Positions 55,471 to 64,000 of a stretch of DNA of 64,000 nucleotides are shown here, one piece after another. The position numbers were made by a program, and so were the translations under genes. Position 1 is the stretch's first letter. Each line of letters starts with the position of its first letter. The stretch spans positions 12,152,001 through 12,216,000 of the forward strand of contig JBANAY010000004.1 of assembly GCA_037952775.1 (NCBI GenBank). Direction: 5' to 3'. Source of the DNA: Clonostachys chloroleuca. Taxonomy: Eukaryota; Ascomycota; Sordariomycetes; Hypocreales; Bionectriaceae. The notes below the pieces were generated by a model, which was not told where the DNA came from, ran no database searches, and worked only from the letters and a program-made list of their open reading frames with translations.

Positions 55471-56531
55471 AGGTACCCTCTAACAAAGGGGGCTTGTAGT
55501 GCGGTTGTGGAGTGACTTTTGTACCGACGGCGAGCGGCGCAAGAGAGAGGGGGCTAGCAGAATGGGCTTTTCGAGTTGTTGGGTTTTCGGAGGGTCCCGG
55601 TTCGTGGCTTTTCATCTCATGGTGTATGGCAAGGCTGCGAGGAGCATGGCATCTTACAGGGAAAAACGCATGCAACGTCTTTCGCAAGGCTTTTTCTTGA
55701 CGAAATATACAAAATTTCGAATGAATTAAAAAATGGACCATACAAAACTTGCACTCTTCTTCCCCTCCCCGCCCGTCTCTCCCTACTTAATACAACGGCA
55801 GGCGATGCCTTTTACAGATGTGTAGATATTGATGAATCGAAGTTTGACTTGGGCCGTTCGCCCCCTGTACCTTCACGAATTCGGGTGTGGGATAGACTAC
55901 AAGTCTTGCCACTTTGGGTATATTCCACGTAAGATATTCGTACGGTGTCTGCTGAACACAACCCGGGAAGAGATATGTGACCACGATCATCAGGTCATAA
56001 CCGTAAACTCATAATTGTTTGACATTTAGGGTAAAAACCAGGTTTCGTAAGCAAAGTACACAAAGTGTACATGACCTAGGTTACATACTTTTCCTCTTTT
56101 CCGTAATCTTGTATCGTTGCCGCTCTTTCTTGAATATCGTCTGAACATAAACTCTTATCATAAGAATAAGAAGCACCGCACGGCCTGCTTCTGTTCACCC
56201 TTCGTGGCATGTAGGAAAAGGAACTACATGATGCCAGCACCAGGGTGCCGGGAATAAATGACAAGATAAAAGAAAAAAAAACGACCAAACTCCGATAACC
56301 GTATATCCCTTCCCCTTCACCTCTACCGAGGGTTAGAAGAACATTTTCCGCCCGTGCTGTGCCACCTAATACCAAGTAGAAGTTAAGTACTGTGTTTGTC
56401 TGCTTGGTTGACATTGACATCAAAAACAAAAGATAAAAAATTAAACACATTAGTCGAGAGAAATAAGGAAAGCCCACGTGGGCTTGAAGAAGCGAAGAGA
56501 GAGAGAGAGAGACCACGTGATATACTTCACT
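55471..56531. terminator. convergent 3' intergenic region
   Basis: This 1.06-kb spacer lies between convergent uL22 and F-box gene ends. It has A/T-rich stretches (55720-55745, 56270-56282) fit for polyadenylation and no recognised gene. Near the F-box end are a 16-bp palindrome (56470-56485), a GA microsatellite and a second CACGTG at 56514-56519. Confidence 0.55.
56470..56485. repeat. 16-bp perfect palindrome with CACGTG core
   Basis: AAGCCCACGTGGGCTT is fully self-complementary. A GA-repeat (about 56496-56511) and a second CACGTG follow within 35 bp. It lies 47 bp downstream of the F-box gene stop codon, so it may be a 3' processing or binding site rather than a promoter. Confidence 0.6.
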
Positions 56532-59510
56532 TCACTCTCCATCCATATGTGTTTGCGGAGTGTGCCACTCCAGCGACTCCAAGACAGACTCAAGGTCGTC
56601 CCCCTCATGGCCATTATCCGACATGCTTGCAGGAGGTAGACTGACTGTTATATTATTGCGTTCGGGTGGTATGGATTCGGTCCATGGGCGAGGAACAGGG
56701 GACGTGTCAACCATTCCGGAAAAGCGCCCGGTGCCAGGGAAGTCCACGCCATCAGCCGTGGCATCGTGAATCGTTCTTTGGCTATAGACACGTTCCCAAC
56801 CCATGGCCATACCGAAAGCGTGTGTGAGATTGAACGCTTCTTGTGGCCCAATGTAGGGCAATATCTGGGCAAGCTCCCTGTCTTTGCAACGCTGCATGAT
56901 ACGCTGAGGCGTGCTCGGACTGTGGCTTGGAGGGACAACGCCATGGGCTCCAGGGGGCAAGAGAGCACGAGTGTTGAGGTTAGCGGCGTCGACGGCAACA
57001 TAGCCACAAGATTTGAAAGATAGGCACTTGATCGTGTATCGCCTCTCCTCAGCGAAAAGACGATCACATTGTGGAATCACATCTGCGGCCGTTTGGAGAA
57101 GAGGTGGCCACCGGCTGTCTTCCCAATCAACGCCATCTTCGATAACACGGCGAATGGAGTCACCAGGAGTGAAATGCTCGATAAATCCTGCCCACGTCAA
57201 AAGTTCTGGAAAGACGAGTGTCTCAGGACGCGCGGCCATATCTGGTACGATTGCTGCATGTGCATTGATGGGATGTTGCCCGGCCCCGATTATGGGATGT
57301 CCGGCCCCGATGATGTGATGTTGTCCGGCCCCGATGATGTGATGTTGTCCGGCCGGGATGACGGGTTGTCCGTCCGGGAAGAGGGGGTTTTGTCCACCTC
57401 CGAAGATAGCTGGTTGGTTGAAGAGATGATGTGGGTTGAAGATTTGTGGAAGTCCAGGTGGTGGGCCAGGGAGTAGATGCGCATGTTGGGCGAAGCCAAC
57501 AAAGCCGTTGTGCATCATCATCATTTGATTAAAATGAGCAGCAGCTTGGCCGTTGTGCAAGCCCAAAGGGAATTGAGGATTCCTGGTAGGCTGGCCCGAA
57601 AGGGAGACCGACTCCAGCTCTAGTTTTTCCAAAGACGCAAGTCCCATCTCTCGAACAGTCTGGATAAGGACGTGTGGCGATGCCCAGCAGTTCTTGAGAG
57701 AGAGATGTTTAAGATGCGGCAAACTCAGGAGTTTGTCTTCTTGAAAAACGTCCAAATTCGCTGACGCCATATCCCTTGGGTTCTTGAAGAATGGTGCCGG
57801 AAGGATATATTGATTCCGTTGGTACGAGCTTGGAGCGAATTCACCACCACATATCCACTCGAAATGCAAGCTTTCGATTCCGGGCTGCTTGCCGATGTAG
57901 TCCTGAAGAAGTCTGAAAACCAAACCAACAGCGGTCACTGGCGATACTTCGTTGTCCTCGATGCATCCCGGAGTGGGTTTTGTGATTTTTCTCCAGTCCG
58001 CAATGACACCCAATGACACGTTGGAAAGATTGGGGAAGCTATCCCAGAAAGAATCCCGATAGAAAATATGAACATGACAACTAGGTATTTTGGCAATGGA
58101 CAACGTGGTGAGCTGTGAGTAGCAACCGATGGCTGCATTGTCGACCATGGTAATCACGTAGGATTGAATCATGGCTCGGTGAGCCCACTCCAACTCAAGA
58201 AGAAGCTCCTTTTGAGCCCGAGAGAGGAAAGCAGGGACAAGAGGAAACCTGCGAGAGTCGGGCCGTTCGAGGGTCTCTGCGCTTCCGTCTATTGCTAACA
58301 TGGCAAGCACCTGTTGCTCGTGGACATCAGAGCTGCTCCTATCAAGAGCATTCATGTTCGAGGCAGTTCTTTCGTCAACATCGATAGAGGGCAAGCTGGC
58401 GTTTTCTGTGTCAAGGAGCAGACCGATAGCCTCGTTGATTGCCGGGCCTTCATAGCCTGCATCAACGACCATCTTCTCAAGAACTTGTCGCTGAAGGGAA
58501 AGATTGTCAGAAGCAGAAGCTTGTGACTTCTGGGGTCCAGGCCCATTCAAGTTGGCGATTGTGACACATTGATCGTCCTCTTCTTCCACTATCTGGCCGG
58601 GGTGGTGCTCTCGGCGCCAATTCTTTGTGGCAAAGACAGGTCGACGGGTTGATGCGCGGCGCACACAGACATCTGGCCTTGTGAGAAATCCAAGACCAGG
58701 ATCGCAGGACAGGCCCATATTGGTAACTTTAGTCAAGCATTTCAAAGCATCCTTCATCTTTTGCGTTTCATCTGCCGTCTGTTCAATTCCTTGGAGGTCG
58801 GAGTACCTGGTGTAAGTCTGAGGCGGCCATCGATATATCCCCCAGAATGAGGTCACAGCCTCTTGGGCTGGCTTAATCGGAGGGTTCGCAAGGTCATCCT
58901 CATCCAACTCAAGAGAGAGGGCGAAACGAAGGATATGAGGGCCAAAGGACTCGAATATACGTGAGCCAGTGGAGAAGAGGGCCGAGGATGGGTGCAGTCG
59001 GGGCTCGGACGACTCTCTATCAAAATCGCCATATAACTCGGGTCGAAATGGGACGACAACGTTCTTAAAGTACTTGGCAGAAACCTTGATTTCAAACTCC
59101 TTATTCACCCTGCGAAGAGATCTAACCTCAGCTCGGGAAAGAAACGAAGTAATGAGCTCGAAGATCTCAACGGGGATTATTGAGCTAGGCCATGGTATTT
59201 CCCAAGTCGCAGGATCGGACAGGTCGCTCGTAGCATCAGCTGGCTCTTCAGCCTCAGCGCCTTCGGGGGGTGCAGGGCAATCAGGACTTGTTAGGTCGAT
59301 CTCCATGTCATAATTGGCCTCTGAGCTCGCGGGGCTCGATAAATCGTCTTGGGCGATGGGATAGTCGAAGTGGGCAGGGTGCACAAAGAAGAGATCCATG
59401 ATGGAAATCTTTTGCCATTGAAATTCGAGGCGTTTGTCAGCGATGGCACATTGATCAAATAACCAGCGACATATCGTGCTGCCAGTCTGCTGGTGTAGAA
59501 GGGAAACCAT
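56532..59510 (-). CDS. Large F-box protein with GQHHIIGAG repeats
   Basis: F-box proteins link substrates to SCF ubiquitin ligases through Skp1. The uninterrupted frame encodes 992 residues, or 955 if translation starts at the second in-frame ATG (59399, MDLFFVHPAHFDYP). Both starts have acceptable context. An acidic Ser/Pro-rich segment is followed by the F-box at about 111-150 (SSIIPVEIFELITSFLSRAEVRSLRRVNKEF). Downstream, LPHLKHLSLKNCWASPHVL and LEKLELESVSLSG look like leucine-rich repeats, the usual substrate-binding region. Further on, a His/Gly/Ile-rich tandem repeat (GQHHIIGAG) is encoded by a 90-bp minisatellite. The rest is fungal-specific. No introns are evident. The substrate is unknown. 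Confidence 0.85.
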   Translation of the reverse strand: MVSLLHQQTGSTICRWLFDQCAIADKRLEFQWQKISIMDLFFVHPAHFDYPIAQDDLSSPASSEANYDMEIDLTSPDCPAPPEGAEAEEPADATSDLSDPATWEIPWPSSIIPVEIFELITSFLSRAEVRSLRRVNKEFEIKVSAKYFKNVVVPFRPELYGDFDRESSEPRLHPSSALFSTGSRIFESFGPHILRFALSLELDEDDLANPPIKPAQEAVTSFWGIYRWPPQTYTRYSDLQGIEQTADETQKMKDALKCLTKVTNMGLSCDPGLGFLTRPDVCVRRASTRRPVFATKNWRREHHPGQIVEEEDDQCVTIANLNGPGPQKSQASASDNLSLQRQVLEKMVVDAGYEGPAINEAIGLLLDTENASLPSIDVDERTASNMNALDRSSSDVHEQQVLAMLAIDGSAETLERPDSRRFPLVPAFLSRAQKELLLELEWAHRAMIQSYVITMVDNAAIGCYSQLTTLSIAKIPSCHVHIFYRDSFWDSFPNLSNVSLGVIADWRKITKPTPGCIEDNEVSPVTAVGLVFRLLQDYIGKQPGIESLHFEWICGGEFAPSSYQRNQYILPAPFFKNPRDMASANLDVFQEDKLLSLPHLKHLSLKNCWASPHVLIQTVREMGLASLEKLELESVSLSGQPTRNPQFPLGLHNGQAAAHFNQMMMMHNGFVGFAQHAHLLPGPPPGLPQIFNPHHLFNQPAIFGGGQNPLFPDGQPVIPAGQHHIIGAGQHHIIGAGHPIIGAGQHPINAHAAIVPDMAARPETLVFPELLTWAGFIEHFTPGDSIRRVIEDGVDWEDSRWPPLLQTAADVIPQCDRLFAEERRYTIKCLSFKSCGYVAVDAANLNTRALLPPGAHGVVPPSHSPSTPQRIMQRCKDRELAQILPYIGPQEAFNLTHAFGMAMGWERVYSQRTIHDATADGVDFPGTGRFSGMVDTSPVPRPWTESIPPERNNITVSLPPASMSDNGHEGDDLESVLESLEWHTPQTHMDGE
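57280..57369 (-). repeat. in-frame minisatellite in F-box gene
   Basis: Two perfect 24-bp units (57301-57324 and 57325-57348) are flanked by two diverged 21-bp units (57280-57300 and 57349-57369). Unit lengths are multiples of three, so the array encodes a Gly/His/Ile repeat and copy-number changes would keep the frame. Confidence 0.9.
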
Positions 59511-62500
59511 GGCAGGCGAAATGCCTGGCGGAGGCCCAGCTAAAGGTGCTGACCGAGCCTCAAGTGCACTGTCCTAAGGTATCAGAAAGAGTGGGCTACT
59601 CAAGCGAGGGCGGGGCAATTCGAAGCCTAATTCGTCCGCTGTGACACAGAGTGAATAGGTGGCGTAGAGTGCCGCCGAGGTCACAATGGTCCCTTCAGGT
59701 ACTGCTGGGGCAGTAACGCCGGCGGAGTCCGTGGGGAAGGTACCAGCGAGTACCTGAGCGAGGTACTTGGAGCAAGTGCCTGAGACAGTGCTAACGTACG
59801 TGCCTTCCTTGCAGCCCTGTGGCCGTCCGCTCCTGCCTGTAGCAAGCTTGGGTACCAATTGCCAGCTCGACGCGGGTGAGAACGCAGGCGGCGGCTGGAG
59901 GGAGGCGGGAGATAATGGGTCGCCAATGGGAGTTTTTCTCTCATCCGAATGTTGCACGTAATCGCCTTTATGCTGGATGGTAGGTATCTTCGCTGGGTGG
60001 TGTCACTAGCTCGGCGGGCAACCGGATCGATTTGGCACACGATCAGCAGTGGCGGATGATGGACAGGTTTCCCTAGGGCGATGTGATTGGCATCGAAATG
60101 AGGAAGCATGGGATGTCCTCTGAATTATACAGGTCCGCTGAGCGCATGTCTAACAATCCTCGGCAGACGAGGACCCGTCTTTTTATCAAAGAATTTAAGC
60201 TGTCTAACCATCAGCGACAACCCCCAGCTTTGCTCGATGCACCGCGAATCTCCCCCACATGCACCATGGATGATGGGTGATGGGCAGCACGGCATGGACC
60301 CTGAGCGTCAGCACCAGTTCCAAGGACCCAGTTTGCAATGCCTTCTGACCTCTGTAGCCCTTGGAGCTCGCCCTGTTTGCCGGGAACAGATCCAGCTTGA
60401 GCTTCTGATTACCCGAACATGGATCCTTCCTCATTGTCAGCCTAGAAAAGATCTGGAAAGCGTTCTGCTGCTGAACATCTTTCGCCTTTCGCCTTTCGCT
60501 TTGGTCCGCTAACGGCTCTGGGGATGGCGGGCATTGAGATCAGTTTGAATTCCTAGAGCGAACTGGCTTTCTACCCATCCCGTAGATGGGCAAGCAAGTA
60601 CGCAAACCCCCCCCCCCCCCCCCTTTTTTTTTTTTTTTCCACAGGGAGGAGGCAACATCTGGAACCTGTTCCACTTGAGGATGTTTCGTTGTCACAATCA
60701 GATGGCCTACGAAGGTACTAGGTGTGTACTTTGCATGGATGTTGTTGCCATGGAAGTAACAGTGTCATGCATGACCGAACCAACCCCACCAAGACGGAAG
60801 GATGCGCAGCCAGCCTCACTCGAGACCAGCTGGATCAGCTCAGCACAGTGCCCTCCCCGCCGCCAAATTGAGCTCACTGGCGATAGGCCGTGTACATAAT
60901 GACGGTATATCGGGCCTAATGACGGGACGGGACGGAACTTATGGCGATGACAAAGGGACCTCGAAAGGTGTTCACTTGCCGGAGATCATATGTCTGTGAG
61001 CTGACGGGGCATAATGCCTGGCTTATGCCCCAAGAGACCCCACAGCGGGATGATGGAAGAAGCATTGGTCCGCACATCAATCAATTCTGACATGCCTGCC
61101 CAAGGCATTTCCATGAGGAACGGCAAATCGCTGCTTTACGTCAAGTGAGGGAATTTTGCCTGGGAGGCAAGCGACTGACATTAAAATGGCATACCCGGAA
61201 TCTCCAGTTGGCTTTCGACACAATATCACAGCAATCAGCCTGGTAATAAACATAATATCCAGCTCAATATTGTAGAATAATTCACCAATGTACTTTATTG
61301 TGTTCAGTATTATTCATAAGAAAATCAGGCCCTTACCTTGTATAAAAAGGGCTTTAGTGTGCCATGTTTTATTTCAGTCTTTGGCATTGCAACCAATAAG
61401 CCGTCCACATCCTTAAATATGAGACGGGATCTCTGAGCACATGATTTGAGACACGAGCAAAATACCTGTGCGATGGCGAAACTCAGGCCGGAATGCTAAG
61501 GGAGATCCCCATACCACATTCCCACAACTCGTCGGCAATCCAACTGCTCACCTCCGATCTAGCGTATGAAATACATGTGACGCTTCTTGGTACATATCTC
61601 ACAGCTGAACTCTTCACCACGGTGCCTGTAACTGCGCCTCTTGGGTGCGGATCGGATGCCTGCTCATGACCTTGCCCATGTCGCTGCTACCAACAATGCC
61701 CTGCTCCAAAATCGACTTTCACCATGTCGTCACAGCTATCATGAAAATTTATAATTCTGAATGACTCAGGAACGATTCTGGCGATGCCATTGAGCGAAGA
61801 CGTCCATGCGTAATCGTAGCTGCAGCCACAACTCAAGAATTCCTGTTAATAATTTCTCAACATCAGGAGCAAGTACCCCATTTCATTTTCATGATGACGA
61901 TATGTACATAACAACCAGGCACTTAATCTACAAGCTTTGGAAGCTCTGCACCCATGCACTACAGGGAGTGACATGGGCCTACACGCCTGCTAGGGCCATC
62001 TAACCACCAGGGCCTAGCCCACTAAATAACCTTAGCTTCACTCCAGTCCGAAAGGCCCCTGCTGAGCTCTCGTCCCGCACCGTCGGTAGTTGATCCTACT
62101 CTTGGCAAGGACCTAAGTAGCTGACTTGCCCAGACCCCCTGACCGCTATTATAATGAACAAAACAAGCTTCCTCCGTTCTGAGGAGTGAGCCCCGATGTT
62201 AGTGGCTCAAAGCTGGCTGTCGCTTGGTCACGCTATCTTCGAGGCCCTCATTGAGAACAGCTAGTCGTGGCAAGGATAATACGAGCTCGCTTGAATACAA
62301 ACTTGGGATGCTAGCCTAGGTATCGGAAAGCTTAGAACCTAGCTTTTCAAATCTATTTCTCTTGCATCTTCTACCGCCGCTTCTCTTGGGACCCGGAGTT
62401 ATCCTGTGGTTGCGGCTGCGTAACTTGTCTGAAGGCGGTCAACAGAGCGTTGTTGCCCCTTTTGCTCGAGTCCGCAGTCAACCCTTTGCTGGTCAACTGC

Positions 62501-63201
62501 GTACCTAGAACGAGGAGACTTGAATTAACAGTGAAGGATGAGACCCTATGCCAGATCTCAGCACCACGGAAGTGGCATTATTCCATCTAAAGGAGCTGGC
62601 TGCAGTTGTAGCCTCCCGTGCCAATGGCTCTGGGAACCAGTCGGGTGGCTCCCATTATTGTTCTGGGAAGTTGACATTGGGGGCTTGTTGAGTGGTCTAA
62701 ACCTCTGCCAAGCTTTCCTTAAAACTCTGGGAGGATTTGGGGCTAGTCTTTGCGTCCCGAACGTTTAGATCGAGGGTTGCACTCCCCAGCCAGTTTGACC
62801 CGAGCGCCATGTCAGCTTGTGATGTGTGCATCTTATTCTCCCAAGCCCAACCAGGGGACTTCAGCAGATGTCTCTTCGTGATGAAAGTTCAGACTCGTTG
62901 GTCTTAGCTCCGTGGCAGCTCCGAAGATGTATAATAATGAACAACACTACTGCAGGACAACCGCCAATGTTGCAATCGCAGAGTTAAAATACGACATGTT
63001 TGCTGTCATCCAGCCCATTGATATTTCGCTGAGCCAACTGGTCCCCAGGGATCCATGTATTATTTACAGGCTAACCCTGATCCCAACAATAAGAGTAAAC
63101 AACTAGGTATGAATCTAATACGCCTAACGAATAAGAAAATATTGCTTTACACTGCACAACAAGGTGCCTTCGTGCTTTCATACAACCCAGTATTTCCACC
63201 C
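59511..63201. other. intergenic, 3.7 kb
   Basis: The part next to 59511 is the F-box gene promoter and 5' UTR; the part next to 63201 is the 3' region of the golgin gene. A homopolymer tract of about 17 C followed by about 15 T lies at 60607-60638. No coding gene is recognised. Open frames are short, and those at 59574-60109 overlap in two frames without a domain. Confidence 0.55.
60607..60638. repeat. poly(C)-poly(T) homopolymer tract
   Basis: A run of about 17 C is followed directly by about 15 T. Exact lengths in such runs are error-prone in assemblies. Confidence 0.8.
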
Positions 63202-64000
63202 CTATCCCCTGTGCTCCTGGAATCCATCCGGCTTCCATTCTCCGTGACCTGCGGGTGCATTTTGTGAATTGCCCTTCGATCCCGCTCCTGCAGCAACAAC
63301 CGTCGTGCCTAGCTGGCTGGCGTGTTTCTCAAAGTCAGATGTGCCCAGCCAGTAGAGGGACAGGAAGATAAGAAGGTGGAGAGCCAGGCAGTATGCTGCG
63401 AAGAGGTTTCTGCTCGTCCGGGAGGCGAGAACCATTCTTGTGATGCTGTAGACTATCCTCTCCGGAAGACTCATGCGTTGGTAGGCCCTCGCCGACTCGC
63501 GGCCGCGGAACGCAGCGAAGGGCGAGATGTTTGACTCGTAGGCTTTGCGGTATCGGTCCAACTCGATGCCCGGGTTCCCTGTCCCCCCAATCGCTACCGT
63601 GGAGGGGTTCGGGTTTGAGGTGAAGGATGACGTTGCCGTGGAAGCACCTCCCCGGTTGTATGTCGACACGTACCGCGTCTTCTCATAGAGGTTGAGGTTG
63701 TCCTTCTGCAGCGCCGCTACCTCCTGTCTAAGCTGTGACACAGTCCGGTGGGTGTCAGAGAGTTCCTGCTCGAGCTCGGCATTCTTCTTTTTGAAGCGGT
63801 CGCGCTGTGCGGCGACCATGGGGAGAATGCCAGAGCCACCACCCATGGGCTCACGCTCAGACATGCCCGACCTAGGATCCAATCCACTGATAATGGAGGA
63901 TGTCGGGGATACTCGGCCACCACGTCGAGTGGGAGGCGGGCCTCTTGTGACGTAGGTTCCCGCAACAGAGGCGCCAGAGGGGAAGGCGTTGACCCCTTCT
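63202..64000 (-). CDS. CASP/Coy1-like golgin, C-terminal part (window-truncated)
   Basis: CASP (Coy1 in yeast) is a tail-anchored Golgi coiled-coil protein that acts in intra-Golgi retrograde transport. The frame is open from the window edge (64000) to the stop at 63202, so the N-terminal coiled-coil rod lies outside. Visible are IIPMV-like GILPMVAAQRDRFKKKNAELEQELSDTHRTVSQLRQEVAALQKDNLNLYEKTRYVSTY, the conserved CASP C-terminal domain, followed by YRKAYESNISPFAAFRGRESARAYQRMSLPERIVYSITRMVLASRTSRNLF. One membrane segment (AAYCLALHLLIFLSLYWL) precedes a short luminal tail. The CASP-specific YEKIRYV-like motif and FRGRE.R.Y make the call firm. The tail after the membrane span is slightly longer than usual. 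Confidence 0.93.
   Translation of the reverse strand, partial: EGVNAFPSGASVAGTYVTRGPPPTRRGGRVSPTSSIISGLDPRSGMSEREPMGGGSGILPMVAAQRDRFKKKNAELEQELSDTHRTVSQLRQEVAALQKDNLNLYEKTRYVSTYNRGGASTATSSFTSNPNPSTVAIGGTGNPGIELDRYRKAYESNISPFAAFRGRESARAYQRMSLPERIVYSITRMVLASRTSRNLFAAYCLALHLLIFLSLYWLGTSDFEKHASQLGTTVVAAGAGSKGNSQNAPAGHGEWKPDGFQEHRG

Noticed and set aside
59574..60109. 127- and 142-codon minus-strand frames upstream of the F-box gene
   Set aside because: They overlap each other in different frames, lack domains and lie in the expected promoter/5' UTR.
1..64000. Secondary-metabolite or other specialised gene cluster
   Set aside because: No PKS, NRPS, terpene synthase, cluster-type transcription factor or P450 is present. 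The single SDR, nitroreductase and reductase are scattered among housekeeping genes.
1..64000. CRISPR array, prophage, bacterial operon or intact transposase
   Set aside because: Spliceosomal introns and eukaryotic gene content exclude bacterial origin, and I found no spaced repeats, transposase or reverse transcriptase frames.

Overview
The window looks like a nuclear chromosome segment of a filamentous ascomycete, most likely a Sordariomycete. Genes are separated by long intergenic stretches and carry short introns of about 46-148 nt with GT..AG ends and CTAAC-like branch sites. The proteins recognised are typical fungal forms: Kap104, NOP1, Psd1, an AzgA purine permease, an Hbn1/Frm2-type nitroreductase and a DUF6590 protein. 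I could not name the species. Gene models were spliced by hand; a joined reading frame and family-conserved residues across each junction are the main support.

Layout. 1-5466: no recognisable gene; a diverged 0.2-kb tandem duplication and a tRNA/SINE-like element. 5467-8464 (-): Kap104 transportin with an in-frame 81-nt intron. 10870-11370 (-): PAC4/Poc4-like proteasome chaperone. 11965-13325 (+): carnosine N-methyltransferase family gene, frameshifted in a G run. 13491-14403 (-): short-chain dehydrogenase. 15458-17294 (-): eight-exon protein joining a FUS-like Tyr/Gly/Gln-rich region to DUF6590. 20064-22358 (+): unknown coiled-coil protein. 24601-25218 (-): small basic hypothetical. 25978-27970 (-): five-exon methyltransferase-like protein. 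31757-34142 (+): nine-exon AzgA purine permease with a GC-AG intron. 34577-35695 (-): UCHL5/UCH37 deubiquitinase with a 14-nt micro-exon. 36334-38527 (-): Usa1/HERP-like ubiquitin-like membrane protein, frameshifted in a C run. 39981-41670 (+): mitochondrial phosphatidylserine decarboxylase. 41964-42584 (-): nitroreductase. 44533-46362 (-): CPR-like FAD/NADPH reductase without a flavodoxin domain. 46363-52568: about 6 kb without a recognisable gene. 52569-53749 (-) and 54466-55470 (+): divergent fibrillarin and ribosomal protein uL22 (L17). 56532-59510 (-): large F-box protein with an in-frame minisatellite. 63202-64000 (-): C-terminal part of a CASP/Coy1 golgin, cut by the window edge.

How the genes relate. 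Most are unlinked housekeeping genes. Two groupings stand out. Fibrillarin and uL22 share a 716-bp divergent promoter carrying a perfect GTCACGTGAC palindrome, which fits co-regulation of ribosome biogenesis. Four genes belong to the ubiquitin-proteasome/ERAD system (PAC4-like, UCHL5, Usa1/HERP-like, F-box), and UCHL5 and Usa1 are tandem neighbours; this may be chance. The least-described item is the DUF6590 protein with its prion-like domain. Two conserved genes are broken only by one missing base in a G/C homopolymer, which suggests consensus errors, although true frameshifts cannot be excluded from sequence alone.
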